From: Mongoliitalea daihaiensis
GTDB lineage: Bacteria; Bacteroidota; Bacteroidia; Cytophagales; Cyclobacteriaceae
Length of the DNA: 64,000 nt
Direction of reading: 5' to 3'
Assembly (NCBI RefSeq): GCF_021596945.1
Contig: NZ_CP063779.1
Coordinates: 499,501-563,500 of the forward strand
A model generated the notes under the pieces. The model searched no databases. It saw only the letters and a program-made list of their open reading frames with translations, and was not told where the DNA came from. The position numbers and the translations under genes were made by a program. Every line of letters begins with the position of its first letter. Position 1 is the stretch's first letter. Below, one piece after another: positions 51,965 through 62,350 of the stretch.

Positions 51965-54691
51965 TCAATTATTTAAGACTGTCAAGCTCTGTGAAATTTT
52001 TTCATTGACACCAAAGCGTTCGCTTTTGTAACTTAAAGTAACCACGTATTGACCACTTGGGATTTTCTGCCCTTGAAAACTACCATCCCAAAAGCAAAAA
52101 GCCACTCTCGACTGTACATTAAAATCTTCACAGTAATAAATCAATTCCCCCTGCCTGTTATGAATCCAGATCCTAGCCTCCTCGACAGCATCATTAACAA
52201 AGACTTCAAAATGTCTCTCAGGGTCATCTATAATCATAGCAGTTGGCATTCGATATTGAAATTCACAATCTTCAAATACTGAAAATTCTTCCACATATTG
52301 GCAACCATCCAAATTAGTAACTACCAAGGTGTAGGAACCTGTAAGTTGCGGCCTGAATATAGGTGATGTCGAAACTGGATTATCTTCCAAAAACCATTGA
52401 TAGGATTCAAAGATACCCGGATTGATAATTTCACTGAGGTTTATTTTTCTACAAATAGAGTAAAAGGGGGCTAGTTCAGGTCTAGTTTGATCCACACTGC
52501 GAATCATTAATAGTTGATTTCTGCCGATTTCACACAACTGACCATTGAATAATCTACGGTAGACCACTGCTTCATATAGGCCATCCTCTTCAATAAGCAC
52601 CGAGCGAATATCCTCAAAAGCAGGAATGACTTCCTGTGAACCATCAGGATTAATCCTTAACCACTCAATTCGATCTACTTTATCAAAATCTGTTAATAAT
52701 CCAAGCTCAGTAGTAGGTAATTCCGGACAAAAAGGATTAACTGCAAAATCCAATTCCACTTCAAATACGGGCTGAGGGACTTGAAAAACCCTTGATTGTA
52801 TTTCGCATGATGAGCTTCTTCTAGGACGCACCTCTAATCGGAACTCTTCATAAGCCGTTGGGATCCAATTCACTTGCCTCCCGACAATATTCCCTTCCCC
52901 ATCAAGCCAACGAATACTCACCTCATTAGGGCTTCTACCAAAAAGATTTGCTTGATAAAAAATGTTTCCAAAACAATCCTCATTCACAATGATCGGCTCA
53001 AATTCGATTGGTGTTTCCACATTGACTTCAAACTCTCTTATCCGAGGACAATTTTCTGGGTTCTCTGAGTTTTCTCTGCCTACAATCCGATAAATGCCTG
53101 GTTGTGAAATATCAAATGCTTGTCCCGATACTTGTGTAAGTGTCGTACCATCTGGATAAGTTAAGGTAAATATAAGTTCCTGATTACTCGTTGGCGTAAA
53201 TGAGAAAGTATCACAAATTGATATAGTTGCAGGAACAGAAAAATTCACACGGTTCCTTCGCTGAACTTGAATTACAGACTCCCATGGAAAAATGCAACCC
53301 GCTTCATCTATAAATTCTATGGCATACAGCCCCCCTGGTAAATCTATGGAAAACTCTAAAAGATTTGGAATAGGGGCATTAACTACTTCATCCCTACCTA
53401 TAGCATTAACTAAGCGATAAGTCCAGTTGGTAAGGGGGCCATTGAGAAGTCGAATAGATATACTACCTACCTCAATACCATCGCTTGTGCACACCTCAGG
53501 CAAAGCACTTATTTCCAGAAAATCTTCAATTGCTACTTCATCAATAGGAACAATTACCACACTTGTACGAAGGCATCCAATGGATTCTGCCTGTATGGTG
53601 TAGATACCACTTTGAAGCCCTGTAACGGTTACCACTTCTCCCTCTACAATATTGTCATAGATAAGGCCAATTTCCAAAATCCTGAGCTCGTCCACTGATC
53701 CCAATACTGAAAACTCCAAAACTCCATCAAAGGCATTACAAGTCGTCGCTGGAGTGACCACTGTAAATTGATAAGTTGGGCTATCTTGAATTTGAATAGA
53801 AACAGACCTTGTAGATAGACAATCAGGGTTACGTGTATTGGACACTTCAAAAATAATCTCATAATTGCCAGGTCCATCCAAAATTTGACTTGCCTCTGCA
53901 TCAATATCAAATGCACGCCCTAAACTTATTTTTTCTGCGAAACCTTCTTTTCTATAAAACCAAGCGCCTTCCATTGGATTGTCAGGCGCTATTTGAAGCC
54001 GTTGATTCAAGCAAAGAGTCGTATCCTGAATAATAAGCTCAAAATCTTCGGGCGGCCCGATGTAGGTAAAACCATTAATTACACAATCAGTGGACCCATT
54101 GGGATTATTCAAAAATGCCGAAACAGTATAGGTACCCTCTTGATCAGTTACCAAAACATTTTGGTTTCCTACTAACACACCTGCTTCATTTCTCCATTCA
54201 ATGGTATATGCATTCAAATTGGGAGTTGTTGGAGGTAAGGCGGTTAGGGCCGCAGGCTCTTCCCCACACAGGAGATAATCAGGTCTTACGATCAACTGTG
54301 GCCCTTGCAATACCTCTAATGCCCGCGTAGTAGCATAAATCTCAGCATTACCTCTGGTAACTGAGACGCGGATTTCATATTGACCATTACTCGTAAAATT
54401 CACGGTAACTGATTCAAATGTAGCTCCTCCAAATCGACTAAAAATCACTGTCCCAAAAGAATCTAATACCTCCCAAGTATAACGATCCTGCTCGGGATCA
54501 CCCCCTACCGAAAATGTACCCAAAACACTTCCAAAAAAATTACAAAGTTGAGAAGGTCCTATAAATTCTGGAGCTTGCTCTAAAATATCTACTATTCCTG
54601 ATTTCTTGTATCTCTCTTCATCATTTACAGGATTGGGATGACTCCAAAAATTCCCAAGAACGAAAATTGACAGAAAAATCAGTTGATACAT
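51965..54691 (-). CDS. T9SS type B-sorted adhesin-like protein (908 aa)
   Basis: An exported 908-residue protein built of tandem Ig/PKD-like beta domains. Its last 80 residues are a gliding-motility-associated (CHU_C/type B) sorting domain: MPTAMIIDDPERHFEVFVND, then a W/I-HNRQGELIYYCEDF strand, FCFWDGSFQGQKIPSGQYVV and a final strand. These domains direct secretion through T9SS and surface attachment. The whole protein is collinear with the C-terminal half of the 1871-residue protein at 55597-61212 (matching FGGA, EWRNEAG / EWRNAAG and WFYR / WFYE segments). It is therefore a shorter paralogue. Confidence 0.87.
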   Translation of the reverse strand: MYQLIFLSIFVLGNFWSHPNPVNDEERYKKSGIVDILEQAPEFIGPSQLCNFFGSVLGTFSVGGDPEQDRYTWEVLDSFGTVIFSRFGGATFESVTVNFTSNGQYEIRVSVTRGNAEIYATTRALEVLQGPQLIVRPDYLLCGEEPAALTALPPTTPNLNAYTIEWRNEAGVLVGNQNVLVTDQEGTYTVSAFLNNPNGSTDCVINGFTYIGPPEDFELIIQDTTLCLNQRLQIAPDNPMEGAWFYRKEGFAEKISLGRAFDIDAEASQILDGPGNYEIIFEVSNTRNPDCLSTRSVSIQIQDSPTYQFTVVTPATTCNAFDGVLEFSVLGSVDELRILEIGLIYDNIVEGEVVTVTGLQSGIYTIQAESIGCLRTSVVIVPIDEVAIEDFLEISALPEVCTSDGIEVGSISIRLLNGPLTNWTYRLVNAIGRDEVVNAPIPNLLEFSIDLPGGLYAIEFIDEAGCIFPWESVIQVQRRNRVNFSVPATISICDTFSFTPTSNQELIFTLTYPDGTTLTQVSGQAFDISQPGIYRIVGRENSENPENCPRIREFEVNVETPIEFEPIIVNEDCFGNIFYQANLFGRSPNEVSIRWLDGEGNIVGRQVNWIPTAYEEFRLEVRPRRSSSCEIQSRVFQVPQPVFEVELDFAVNPFCPELPTTELGLLTDFDKVDRIEWLRINPDGSQEVIPAFEDIRSVLIEEDGLYEAVVYRRLFNGQLCEIGRNQLLMIRSVDQTRPELAPFYSICRKINLSEIINPGIFESYQWFLEDNPVSTSPIFRPQLTGSYTLVVTNLDGCQYVEEFSVFEDCEFQYRMPTAMIIDDPERHFEVFVNDAVEEARIWIHNRQGELIYYCEDFNVQSRVAFCFWDGSFQGQKIPSGQYVVTLSYKSERFGVNEKISQSLTVLNN

Positions 54692-54841
54692 GTAAATTAC
54701 TTTTTATGGGATAATGAATACAGCCAAAAATAATGCCACGACTAACTCGCACTATCACAAAATTAGAAAGTAATAAAAGCTGATTTTTCAAACTAAAAAA
54801 AAGCCTCAAAATTTACTATCTTGAAGCTTATTCTTTTTCTT

Positions 54842-55585
54842 CTATCTCACAAATCTCCACTCCTTCTCATCCCCAGCCCATTCGTAACCCTCAATATTAA
54901 AAAGTTTTAATTGCTCAGGGTCTTGAATGCGGTTTTTGATGATGTAATCTGTCATAAGACCTCTTGCTTGTTTAGCAAAAAGCCCAATAATCCTATATTC
55001 CCCATTTCTATATTCTTGGAAAACAGGAGAGATAATTTCGGATTTGATAATCGATGTATCCACAGCTTTAAAATACTCTTGTGAGGCGAGATTCACTAAT
55101 GGAGTGCCTTTGGCTGATTCATTGATAGCTTTTGCAATTCGTTTGCCCCAAAACTCATACAAGTTTTTCCCATTCTTGTTTTGTAGCTTGGTTCCCATTT
55201 CCAGTCGATAAGGCTGTATTAAATCCAACGGCTTTAGCAAGCCATACAATCCGGAGAGGATACGGAGATTTTCTTGCGCAAAATCAAAATCTTCTTGAGA
55301 GTAATTTTCTACATCCATTTTGGTGTAGACATCTCCTTTGAAAGCAAGCAATGCTTGTTTGGAATTATCTATATCAAAAGTCTTCTGGAAATTTTTATAA
55401 CGGGTTGCATTCAACTCAGCTAATTTTTCACTAATTCCCATCAACTTGATTAAATCTTCTGTTTTCTGCTTTTTCATGATACCAACCAATTCAAAAGTCT
55501 CTTTTTTGAAATCAGGCTGAGTAGTCATCTCTAATTGACTGGAACTTAAATCCAATGTTTTGGCAGGTGAAATAAGTGTAATCAT
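54842..55585 (-). CDS. yaaA: YaaA-family peroxide-stress protein
   Basis: A 247-residue cytoplasmic protein of the YaaA/UPF0246 family, which in E. coli limits free iron and oxidative DNA damage. It opens with MITLISPAKTLDLSS, the family hallmark, and has LAFKGDVYTKMDVENYSQED, LSGLYGLLKPLDLIQPYRLEMG and a C-terminal FVR. The length is normal. It begins 11 bp after the stop of the giant adhesin gene on the same strand, so it may be read from that transcript, and it lies between two paralogous adhesin genes. Confidence 0.94.
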   Translation of the reverse strand: MITLISPAKTLDLSSSQLEMTTQPDFKKETFELVGIMKKQKTEDLIKLMGISEKLAELNATRYKNFQKTFDIDNSKQALLAFKGDVYTKMDVENYSQEDFDFAQENLRILSGLYGLLKPLDLIQPYRLEMGTKLQNKNGKNLYEFWGKRIAKAINESAKGTPLVNLASQEYFKAVDTSIIKSEIISPVFQEYRNGEYRIIGLFAKQARGLMTDYIIKNRIQDPEQLKLFNIEGYEWAGDEKEWRFVR

Positions 55586-55596
55586 ACTAAATTAAT

Positions 55597-58500
55597 TTAC
55601 TCAATAACTACTAAAGCGGATCGCTGGGTGCGGGTAATACCTTGTTGTATACTACTGAACCGTAGAACAACCGCATAAGTTCCTACCGGTACAACCTGCC
55701 CTCTGTACATTCCATCCCAATTGCAAACAGGCTGATTAGCCTCAATGTTATTGGATTCACAGAAAAATATCAACTCTCCCCATCGGTTATAGATATATAC
55801 CTCTAAGTTGTCAACAAAATTATTAGCATAAACAAGGAACTGTCTATTACTATCACTTGGAATCATAGCATCAGGGGCTCTTACCAGTAATCTACAATCT
55901 TCCTCCACTTCAAATGTAGTGGCAAAAATACAGCCTGCATCGTCAACCACTTCTAAGCGATAGGAGCCGGCTTCAGTTGGTATAAATGTTGGTGTATCTG
56001 CCACCAATTCATCATTTAAGAACCAAGCATAGCTATCATAAACACCTGGATCTAATACATCCGAAACATTCTCTATCGCACAGATCACATACCGCTCCCG
56101 TAATTCAGGTACAATACCGGCAGATCTTCGTACCTGCACCCGCTGCCTACCCAACTCACACAATAAGTCTGAAAGTACCACTTCGTAGAAGCCTTCCTGA
56201 TCCACCTCAATCACCTCAAAATTATCAAATGGAAGTAAGGTACGTGTAGTTCCTGTAACTCTAAACCACTGGATAAGAGCTGCCTGCTCATAATCTCCTA
56301 CCAACTGAATGATCGCAGGAACTGCAGGATCACAGATAGCTTCTGCTTCCACTGAGAAATCCACTTGCCCCAATACAGAAGTAACAGTGAAAGAAATTTC
56401 ATTGGAATCACATTGCGTTCCTAAGCGTGGTTGTACCTCCAAGGTGTAGACCCCTGCTTCTCTTGGGAAGAAAATCGGATTTCTTCCGACAATGGTCCCT
56501 GCATCATCTCTCCAGAATATCAATACATCGACAGGATTGGCTCCAAATAAATCCACCTCATAAAAAACCCCTTCTACGCAATCATCGATCGTAGGTCCAA
56601 TCAAATCAAATTGAATCGGATCATTGATAGTGACAAAGAAGCGGCGCTCCCTAGGACAATCCTCACCTGCGGGATCAAAACCAAACAAGATGTATTCCCC
56701 AGACTCAGAAAGGATAAAACTACCGTCTGCTTCCTGTGTAATCGGAACAGAAGGATTATTTACTGCCCTCAAATCAAAATTTAAAGGAACAGCAGAAGTC
56801 GGTGTAAATATAAATTGTTCGCAGGCTACCGGATTGCTAGGAACTGAGAAATCCACCTGAAACTTCCGCTCCACCACAACATTGTTTTGGAAAGGAATTG
56901 GACAATCATTTTCATCTAGAAGTTCAATAGAATATTCTCCATACGGAACGTCCACTGTAAACACCAAAGGGTCTGCCGTTGCTGCTGTAGTCAACTCATT
57001 GGTAAATTCCCTGCCATCTCCCAACCGGACAATTCTGTATCGTACGCCAAGCAAAGATGCAGGAGCTGTAGAAAACGATAGTACTATCTGACCATCTAAT
57101 ATCCCTGAGGTACTACAAGACTCGTCTACGGCGGTTACTACATAATCTTCTAGACCAGCAGGAGCATTTCTGTTCTGAATGATGACTGTTTGCACATTCA
57201 AACAACCAAATTCATTGATCGCCTCAAACGTATAAACTCCAGGGCCCAAATCCACAAAAAGTGGCAAAACAGTACCTGCGGTTATATTATTCACAACCTG
57301 CCCTGTTTCAATCAAAGTCAACGTTTGTATATCTGTCAAGGCTGTAACCTCCAAAGTACCATCCTCCAATATACAATCAGAATCATTGAGTACCACCAGC
57401 TCCAATAATGGAAGCGGATGAACTACGATCTCGGTAACTTTCTCTATCACGCAACCCGGAATCAAAGGATCTTCTGTAACAAAGATAATATCGTAGGTAC
57501 CTGGAGCAGGTAACATGAGAAGTGGATTCAATTCCAGCTCAAAAAACTCACCAATCAAGGTTCTACCGGGCACACCTTGCAACTCATAAAACCATTCTCC
57601 AACAATTGGAGTATCTGGAGCAAAAGTAACAAGCACATCCTCGTAACAGACTTCGTCTTGTGACAAGTTGATATCAAAGTCAAAAGCGGGACCCACAAAA
57701 ATGGAACGTGAAGCAGGACATCTATCAAACAAATCAGGATCCACATCCTCAGGTACACGGAATGAAACCGTCACCGTGTATATATCCTCTGAATCTACCA
57801 CGATGGTATTGGAGTTGATATCCCCGATTTGAAAACCTGCTGCATTTCTCCATTCAAAATCATACAATCCATCCGCAGGATCGTATCCCTCAATAGCCGT
57901 CAATTCTACCGGGCTGCCCACACAAAGAACAGCATCATCCGGTAACGTGATTTCCGGAGCTGCAACAACCAGGACCTGTATACTATCATCAAAATATTCA
58001 GGATTTCCACATCGATCCACTTCCAAGGTCACAGTATACAAGCCCGCTCTTTGGAAATTGTGGATGTAATTTTGAAAATCCTCTCCAGCACCACCAAAAC
58101 GCGTGATATCTGCTGTGCCATCCTCATGAACAATCGTCCAGAAATAGGAATCAATATCGGGCTCTCCACCCCCACCAAACTCCGCCTCTGCTCCTTCGGC
58201 TGGATCCAAACACAAACGCTCAGGACCTTCCAAAGCAGGCTCAGGAATACTACTTCCCGATTGCACTGCAAAAGATGGTAAACCTAAGTTCATACTGGTT
58301 CCAGGTAAAAGGTCTACACCAACATCATCATAGGTTGAAGCAGCACAGCCAGAACCAGGAATGATAGAAGTTACTGAGTTTTGTCCAGGTCTTGCAACAT
58401 AAATCTGACCATTTGGCGCTATTTGAATGGCACCAAAAGGTCCAGCTGTAGTGACGGTATTTCTAATATCAGAATTTAAAATACATTGCTCTCGCGCCTG

Positions 58501-61212
58501 TCTTGTAGTGGCGTTATCAAAGCATTCACCACAAGTCAAAGGATCATCCTCATCATCGTTATTATTGGTACTGGGATTTCGGATTAAAAATTCCTCTATC
58601 CTACCCGAACCAGAGCGGTAGCTTACAAACACGCGGCTTCCATCATTGGAAAACTCCACTCCATAAACATCCTCATTCGTACAACCAAGATCTAACAAGG
58701 CATATTCGGATAACCTGCCAGTTTGCAGATCAAAATCAAATATCTCCAATCGACTACATGCTCCATCATTGATGGTAACAGCCACCTGCGAACCATCTGG
58801 GCTAAACTTCATCGTACCGACACCTGCACCAAAGCCATGACGAGAGCCAACGGAGGAAAACACAGGCTGTCCTATACCAAATTGTGTCAAAGGGTAGGCT
58901 CGAAAGGTATTGGTACCCAACTCATGAAATAGGACCCAATTGGTCGCACCTGTAGCCAACGCGGCTACCTGTTCGGTTGCAGGGCTGAATAAAAAGTTAT
59001 TGCTCGTAGTAACAGCACCGGCCCCTGTAGGATTTTCTGCAGTTAGATCAACTACTGAGAATCGTACCTCATTACTTCCTGTACCTGTTGCCTGTGTGGT
59101 AAATACGTAATAAATGGTCGGGTTTTGGGGGACAGGAACGGCAATTACCCCTTGGGAAGTCTGATTGCTACCTCCAATATTATCCCCATTTTCCATCACA
59201 TTTCCATTCAAGTCCCAAACGGTCTGACCATCGGTGTAGAAGAGGATTTGACCAGTTTCATCTGAGATCGTTGCTGTACCTGCTGGAATATTATTCGGAT
59301 GAGAAATTGCCCTTGGACTTGGTCCATCTGGATCATCAGGATCGGGATTAAAATCCAACCCGGCACCATCCCCAAAGTGCCAAACACCATTACTTTGATC
59401 ATCTAAATCCCAAATCTGCACACGGATTTCAGCATACGCATAGCAACTGGAACCAGGTTCACGCACCAGCACCCAATACAAACCAGGCAAACACACCACA
59501 TTGGCAGCTTCAGGCCCCCAGCCTTCATCTCTTTTGTTGGACCAGAAGTATTCAAAATTCCCTCCAGGTCCACCAGGACCACCAACCCCGGGGCCTCCAG
59601 GTCCGCCCGGGCCACCTGGACCACCTGGACCGCCAGGACCTTCTCCTCCGCCTTGCTGAGCCTCCAGCAAAGGCATCAAATTGATGCAATTTGGCGCACA
59701 GATAGTAGTATCTTGAGGTGTGAAATTCGCTTCTAAATTATTTTCCAAAAGGTTGATTGTCTTATCAACATCCAGTGTGCTTCCATCTGCAAAAGTTACC
59801 GTCAAAGTCACATTGATACTTTCACCGGCTGTAGCCTCTTCAGGGATCAACAGATGCTCTTGATTAAAATCGATCTCTACTGGCTGTCCATCTTCATTGG
59901 TCAGGGGTGGATCGAAAGTCCATTCAAAGCTTACCGGTCGATAATTGGTAGGCGTAATCTCAGAAGTCAGCTGAATAGGGTTATTGGCACATGGAAACTC
60001 TGGTTCCCACTCAAAATCTACTGTAGGGTTGATATCCTGATTAGGCGCAAATTGAGGGAAGACAGTTCCACAAAAATCAACTCCATTGAATGGGTCCTCT
60101 TCAATTTCTAATTCGTCCAGCTCCTCTTCATCTGGATTATTCACTCTTCCTATCAAAAATGGCCCACCTGCTTCCTCTTGGTAGATATAATAAAGCCTGC
60201 CATCAGGTCCTACTCGAATATCATAAATTTGGTGAGGGGTATTAGGAATGGGAACCACTTCAGGCTCAGCTGTCAAATCATTTGTAGGCACTCTTAGCAA
60301 TTGATTTCCTCTAGAGAAATACAAAAACTCCCCATCCGGTGAAAGATCTGCTCCCTCAATGGCATCGGCTCCACCCGATTGCTCCACCGTGCTAATGGAA
60401 CCGAGAGAACCATCTGCCGTGTCCAATTCGATCAGTACTATATCTTCCCCCGGATCAGTTGGAATTAGTATCAACTGATTAGTACTTTCATTGAAAATGA
60501 TCGCTTTGGGTGTGAAGCTAAGCGGAATACTCGCAGTTTCTGTAAACTCTCCTTGGGTTGCTTCAATTCTCCTAACGACAAGATTACCCCCATCATAGTT
60601 TACCAAGTAATTGGGGCTATTAGGAGTTTTCACCACTGCAATCGCTCCGGATACTGTACCGATTGTCTGATTGAGGGTAGTCACTGCCCCAAGAGGTGGC
60701 TGATTTGGCAAGGCTCCTCCCGGTGCATTCATATCGATCACTGCAAATTGTAACTGACCTGTGGGGGTGCGGTAAAAAATATAAAACAAGCGGTCACCTT
60801 CAGGATCATAATTGAGTGTAGCAATAGCAACCCCCTGTCTTATACCTTCTGATACTCCATTTACCCCGTTAGGAGCACCTTGAATTTGAAGTTCATCATA
60901 ATTATAGACTAATATACCATTAGTAAAAAAAAGCACCTGACCGGTTATCGGATCTATCATCACAGCATTATTATCAATATTGCCGGTCTCAGACCCGATA
61001 ATTATTGTATTCGGGAGATCTCGGACGATGGGATCCTCCCCTCTTCCAAATGAGAGATAACTGTTGGTTGACGCTGTCGGACAGTATCCAAATATCCACT
61101 CATTCCCATTAAAGCCTTGTGAAAAACTAAATTCTGGAGACATTAAACAGAAAACTGCCAGTATGCCACTAAAAATTACTCTAAAATGTATGGAATTCAA
61201 TTGCCTTTTCAT
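55597..61212 (-). CDS. giant T9SS type B-sorted adhesin-like protein (1871 aa)
   Basis: An exported surface protein. In order: signal peptide (1-32); a beta-propeller-like domain (about 35-390) with NEWIFG and DPITGQVLFFTNG; a PKD-like domain (400-500); a collagen-like Gly-Pro-Gly stretch (about 520-551); a second propeller-like domain (about 610-990) with VWHFGDGAGLDF and SDETGQILFYTDG; a further PKD domain; many Ig-like repeats; and a type B sorting domain (about 1790-1871) with YIYNRWGELIFFCES and WDGMYRGQVVPVGTYAV. T9SS and surface anchoring follow from the last. It is probably a gliding or attachment adhesin. A PorP/SprF gene is divergent, 82 bp away. Confidence 0.88.
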   Translation of the reverse strand: MKRQLNSIHFRVIFSGILAVFCLMSPEFSFSQGFNGNEWIFGYCPTASTNSYLSFGRGEDPIVRDLPNTIIIGSETGNIDNNAVMIDPITGQVLFFTNGILVYNYDELQIQGAPNGVNGVSEGIRQGVAIATLNYDPEGDRLFYIFYRTPTGQLQFAVIDMNAPGGALPNQPPLGAVTTLNQTIGTVSGAIAVVKTPNSPNYLVNYDGGNLVVRRIEATQGEFTETASIPLSFTPKAIIFNESTNQLILIPTDPGEDIVLIELDTADGSLGSISTVEQSGGADAIEGADLSPDGEFLYFSRGNQLLRVPTNDLTAEPEVVPIPNTPHQIYDIRVGPDGRLYYIYQEEAGGPFLIGRVNNPDEEELDELEIEEDPFNGVDFCGTVFPQFAPNQDINPTVDFEWEPEFPCANNPIQLTSEITPTNYRPVSFEWTFDPPLTNEDGQPVEIDFNQEHLLIPEEATAGESINVTLTVTFADGSTLDVDKTINLLENNLEANFTPQDTTICAPNCINLMPLLEAQQGGGEGPGGPGGPGGPGGPGGPGVGGPGGPGGNFEYFWSNKRDEGWGPEAANVVCLPGLYWVLVREPGSSCYAYAEIRVQIWDLDDQSNGVWHFGDGAGLDFNPDPDDPDGPSPRAISHPNNIPAGTATISDETGQILFYTDGQTVWDLNGNVMENGDNIGGSNQTSQGVIAVPVPQNPTIYYVFTTQATGTGSNEVRFSVVDLTAENPTGAGAVTTSNNFLFSPATEQVAALATGATNWVLFHELGTNTFRAYPLTQFGIGQPVFSSVGSRHGFGAGVGTMKFSPDGSQVAVTINDGACSRLEIFDFDLQTGRLSEYALLDLGCTNEDVYGVEFSNDGSRVFVSYRSGSGRIEEFLIRNPSTNNNDDEDDPLTCGECFDNATTRQAREQCILNSDIRNTVTTAGPFGAIQIAPNGQIYVARPGQNSVTSIIPGSGCAASTYDDVGVDLLPGTSMNLGLPSFAVQSGSSIPEPALEGPERLCLDPAEGAEAEFGGGGEPDIDSYFWTIVHEDGTADITRFGGAGEDFQNYIHNFQRAGLYTVTLEVDRCGNPEYFDDSIQVLVVAAPEITLPDDAVLCVGSPVELTAIEGYDPADGLYDFEWRNAAGFQIGDINSNTIVVDSEDIYTVTVSFRVPEDVDPDLFDRCPASRSIFVGPAFDFDINLSQDEVCYEDVLVTFAPDTPIVGEWFYELQGVPGRTLIGEFFELELNPLLMLPAPGTYDIIFVTEDPLIPGCVIEKVTEIVVHPLPLLELVVLNDSDCILEDGTLEVTALTDIQTLTLIETGQVVNNITAGTVLPLFVDLGPGVYTFEAINEFGCLNVQTVIIQNRNAPAGLEDYVVTAVDESCSTSGILDGQIVLSFSTAPASLLGVRYRIVRLGDGREFTNELTTAATADPLVFTVDVPYGEYSIELLDENDCPIPFQNNVVVERKFQVDFSVPSNPVACEQFIFTPTSAVPLNFDLRAVNNPSVPITQEADGSFILSESGEYILFGFDPAGEDCPRERRFFVTINDPIQFDLIGPTIDDCVEGVFYEVDLFGANPVDVLIFWRDDAGTIVGRNPIFFPREAGVYTLEVQPRLGTQCDSNEISFTVTSVLGQVDFSVEAEAICDPAVPAIIQLVGDYEQAALIQWFRVTGTTRTLLPFDNFEVIEVDQEGFYEVVLSDLLCELGRQRVQVRRSAGIVPELRERYVICAIENVSDVLDPGVYDSYAWFLNDELVADTPTFIPTEAGSYRLEVVDDAGCIFATTFEVEEDCRLLVRAPDAMIPSDSNRQFLVYANNFVDNLEVYIYNRWGELIFFCESNNIEANQPVCNWDGMYRGQVVPVGTYAVVLRFSSIQQGITRTQRSALVVIE
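59560..59655 (-). repeat. collagen-like GPG triplet repeat inside the giant adhesin
   Basis: The coding strand repeats GGxCCxGGx-type triplets that translate to GEGPGGPGGPGGPGG and onward for about 30 residues. Base composition is far richer in G+C than the surroundings. It could form a flexible hinge between the PKD-like part and the second propeller, and it is prone to length change by slippage. Confidence 0.85.
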
Positions 61213-61294
61213 AATTTACACGCTGCATTCAAAACAAGGGCCAAGTTTCAACGTTAACCCTTTGATTTGACTTTCACAATAAACGAAGTTTTCC

Positions 61295-62341
61295 TTGCTT
61301 AAGTCTCAAATATATCGTCTTTTTTTGATTATTGGTTTAGGGCTGAGCTACATCCATGCCCATGCCCAGGATCCTCAGTACAGTCAATATTATGCAGCGC
61401 CTTTGTATCTAAATCCAGCATTTACTGGTTCAGAGTTTTTACCAAGGGTGGGAGTAAATTACCGAAATCAGTGGCCAGGTCTCAACGCTCAATTCACAAC
61501 ATTTTCAGCATATTTTGACACCTTTTTAGACGACTATAACTCTGGAGTAGGCTTCTTGGTTATGAGTGATACAGAAGGGGCTGCAAGATTACGATCCACT
61601 ACACTTGCCGCATTATATTCATACGAACTACAGCTTGGCGAAAGAGCCTTTTTCAGGCCTGGTTTTAGGGCTAGCTATATCCGAAGGGAAATAGGTTTCT
61701 TTGAAAATTTAATTTTCGCTAACAATATTAATCCATCTGAACCTTTTGGTGATTTAATCCCTGGCACTGATATCCCTGGCTTAGGAGACCCGGTAAACAT
61801 GCTGTCCTTATCAGCGGGAGGACTATTTTATACACCCAATTTTTGGTTAGGATTTTCCGCAGACCACTTGAATCAACCGAATCAATCATTCTTGGACGGC
61901 GTTAGTCGATTGCCTGCCAAGTACTCTTTGCATGCAGGCTACAGAATATCTCTTGGCACAGGTGGTTACCGTTCTGATTTCACACATACGTTCAAGGAGC
62001 GCTACATTGTACCCACTGTGAATTACAAAAGGCAAGGACCTTTTGAGCAGTTGGACGTGGGTGCTTACTTATATGCAGAACCGATCGTTTTAGGATTGTG
62101 GTATAGAGGTTTACCTTATAGACCTATTGAAAATCAAAGCAACCGAGATGCCATCGTCATGATGGTAGGAGTTAACCTACCTTCAGGCCTAAATGTAGGA
62201 TATAGCTTTGATTACACGGTTTCACAATTGGGCATCCAATCGGGAGGTGCACATGAAATCAGTATTTCAGTACTCTTGGCTGATCGCAACAGAAACAAAC
62301 TTCGAAGCAGAGATACGATGCTTCCTTGCCCAAAATTCTAA
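61295..62341 (+). CDS. PorP/SprF-family T9SS outer membrane protein
   Basis: A 348-residue outer membrane beta-barrel protein. After a signal peptide ending HAHAQ comes DPQYSQYYAAPLYLNPAFTG, the hallmark of the PorP/SprF family, then RVGVNYRNQWPGL. The barrel ends with a C-terminal beta signal region. In Flavobacterium, SprF is needed for export of the adhesin SprB, and similar porP genes usually sit beside type B adhesins, as here. The start is a TTG at 61295: no in-frame ATG precedes the signal peptide. A peptidase gene follows 9 bp later. Confidence 0.92.
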   Translation: MLKSQIYRLFLIIGLGLSYIHAHAQDPQYSQYYAAPLYLNPAFTGSEFLPRVGVNYRNQWPGLNAQFTTFSAYFDTFLDDYNSGVGFLVMSDTEGAARLRSTTLAALYSYELQLGERAFFRPGFRASYIRREIGFFENLIFANNINPSEPFGDLIPGTDIPGLGDPVNMLSLSAGGLFYTPNFWLGFSADHLNQPNQSFLDGVSRLPAKYSLHAGYRISLGTGGYRSDFTHTFKERYIVPTVNYKRQGPFEQLDVGAYLYAEPIVLGLWYRGLPYRPIENQSNRDAIVMMVGVNLPSGLNVGYSFDYTVSQLGIQSGGAHEISISVLLADRNRNKLRSRDTMLPCPKF

Positions 62342-62350
62342 TCTAGCAAC

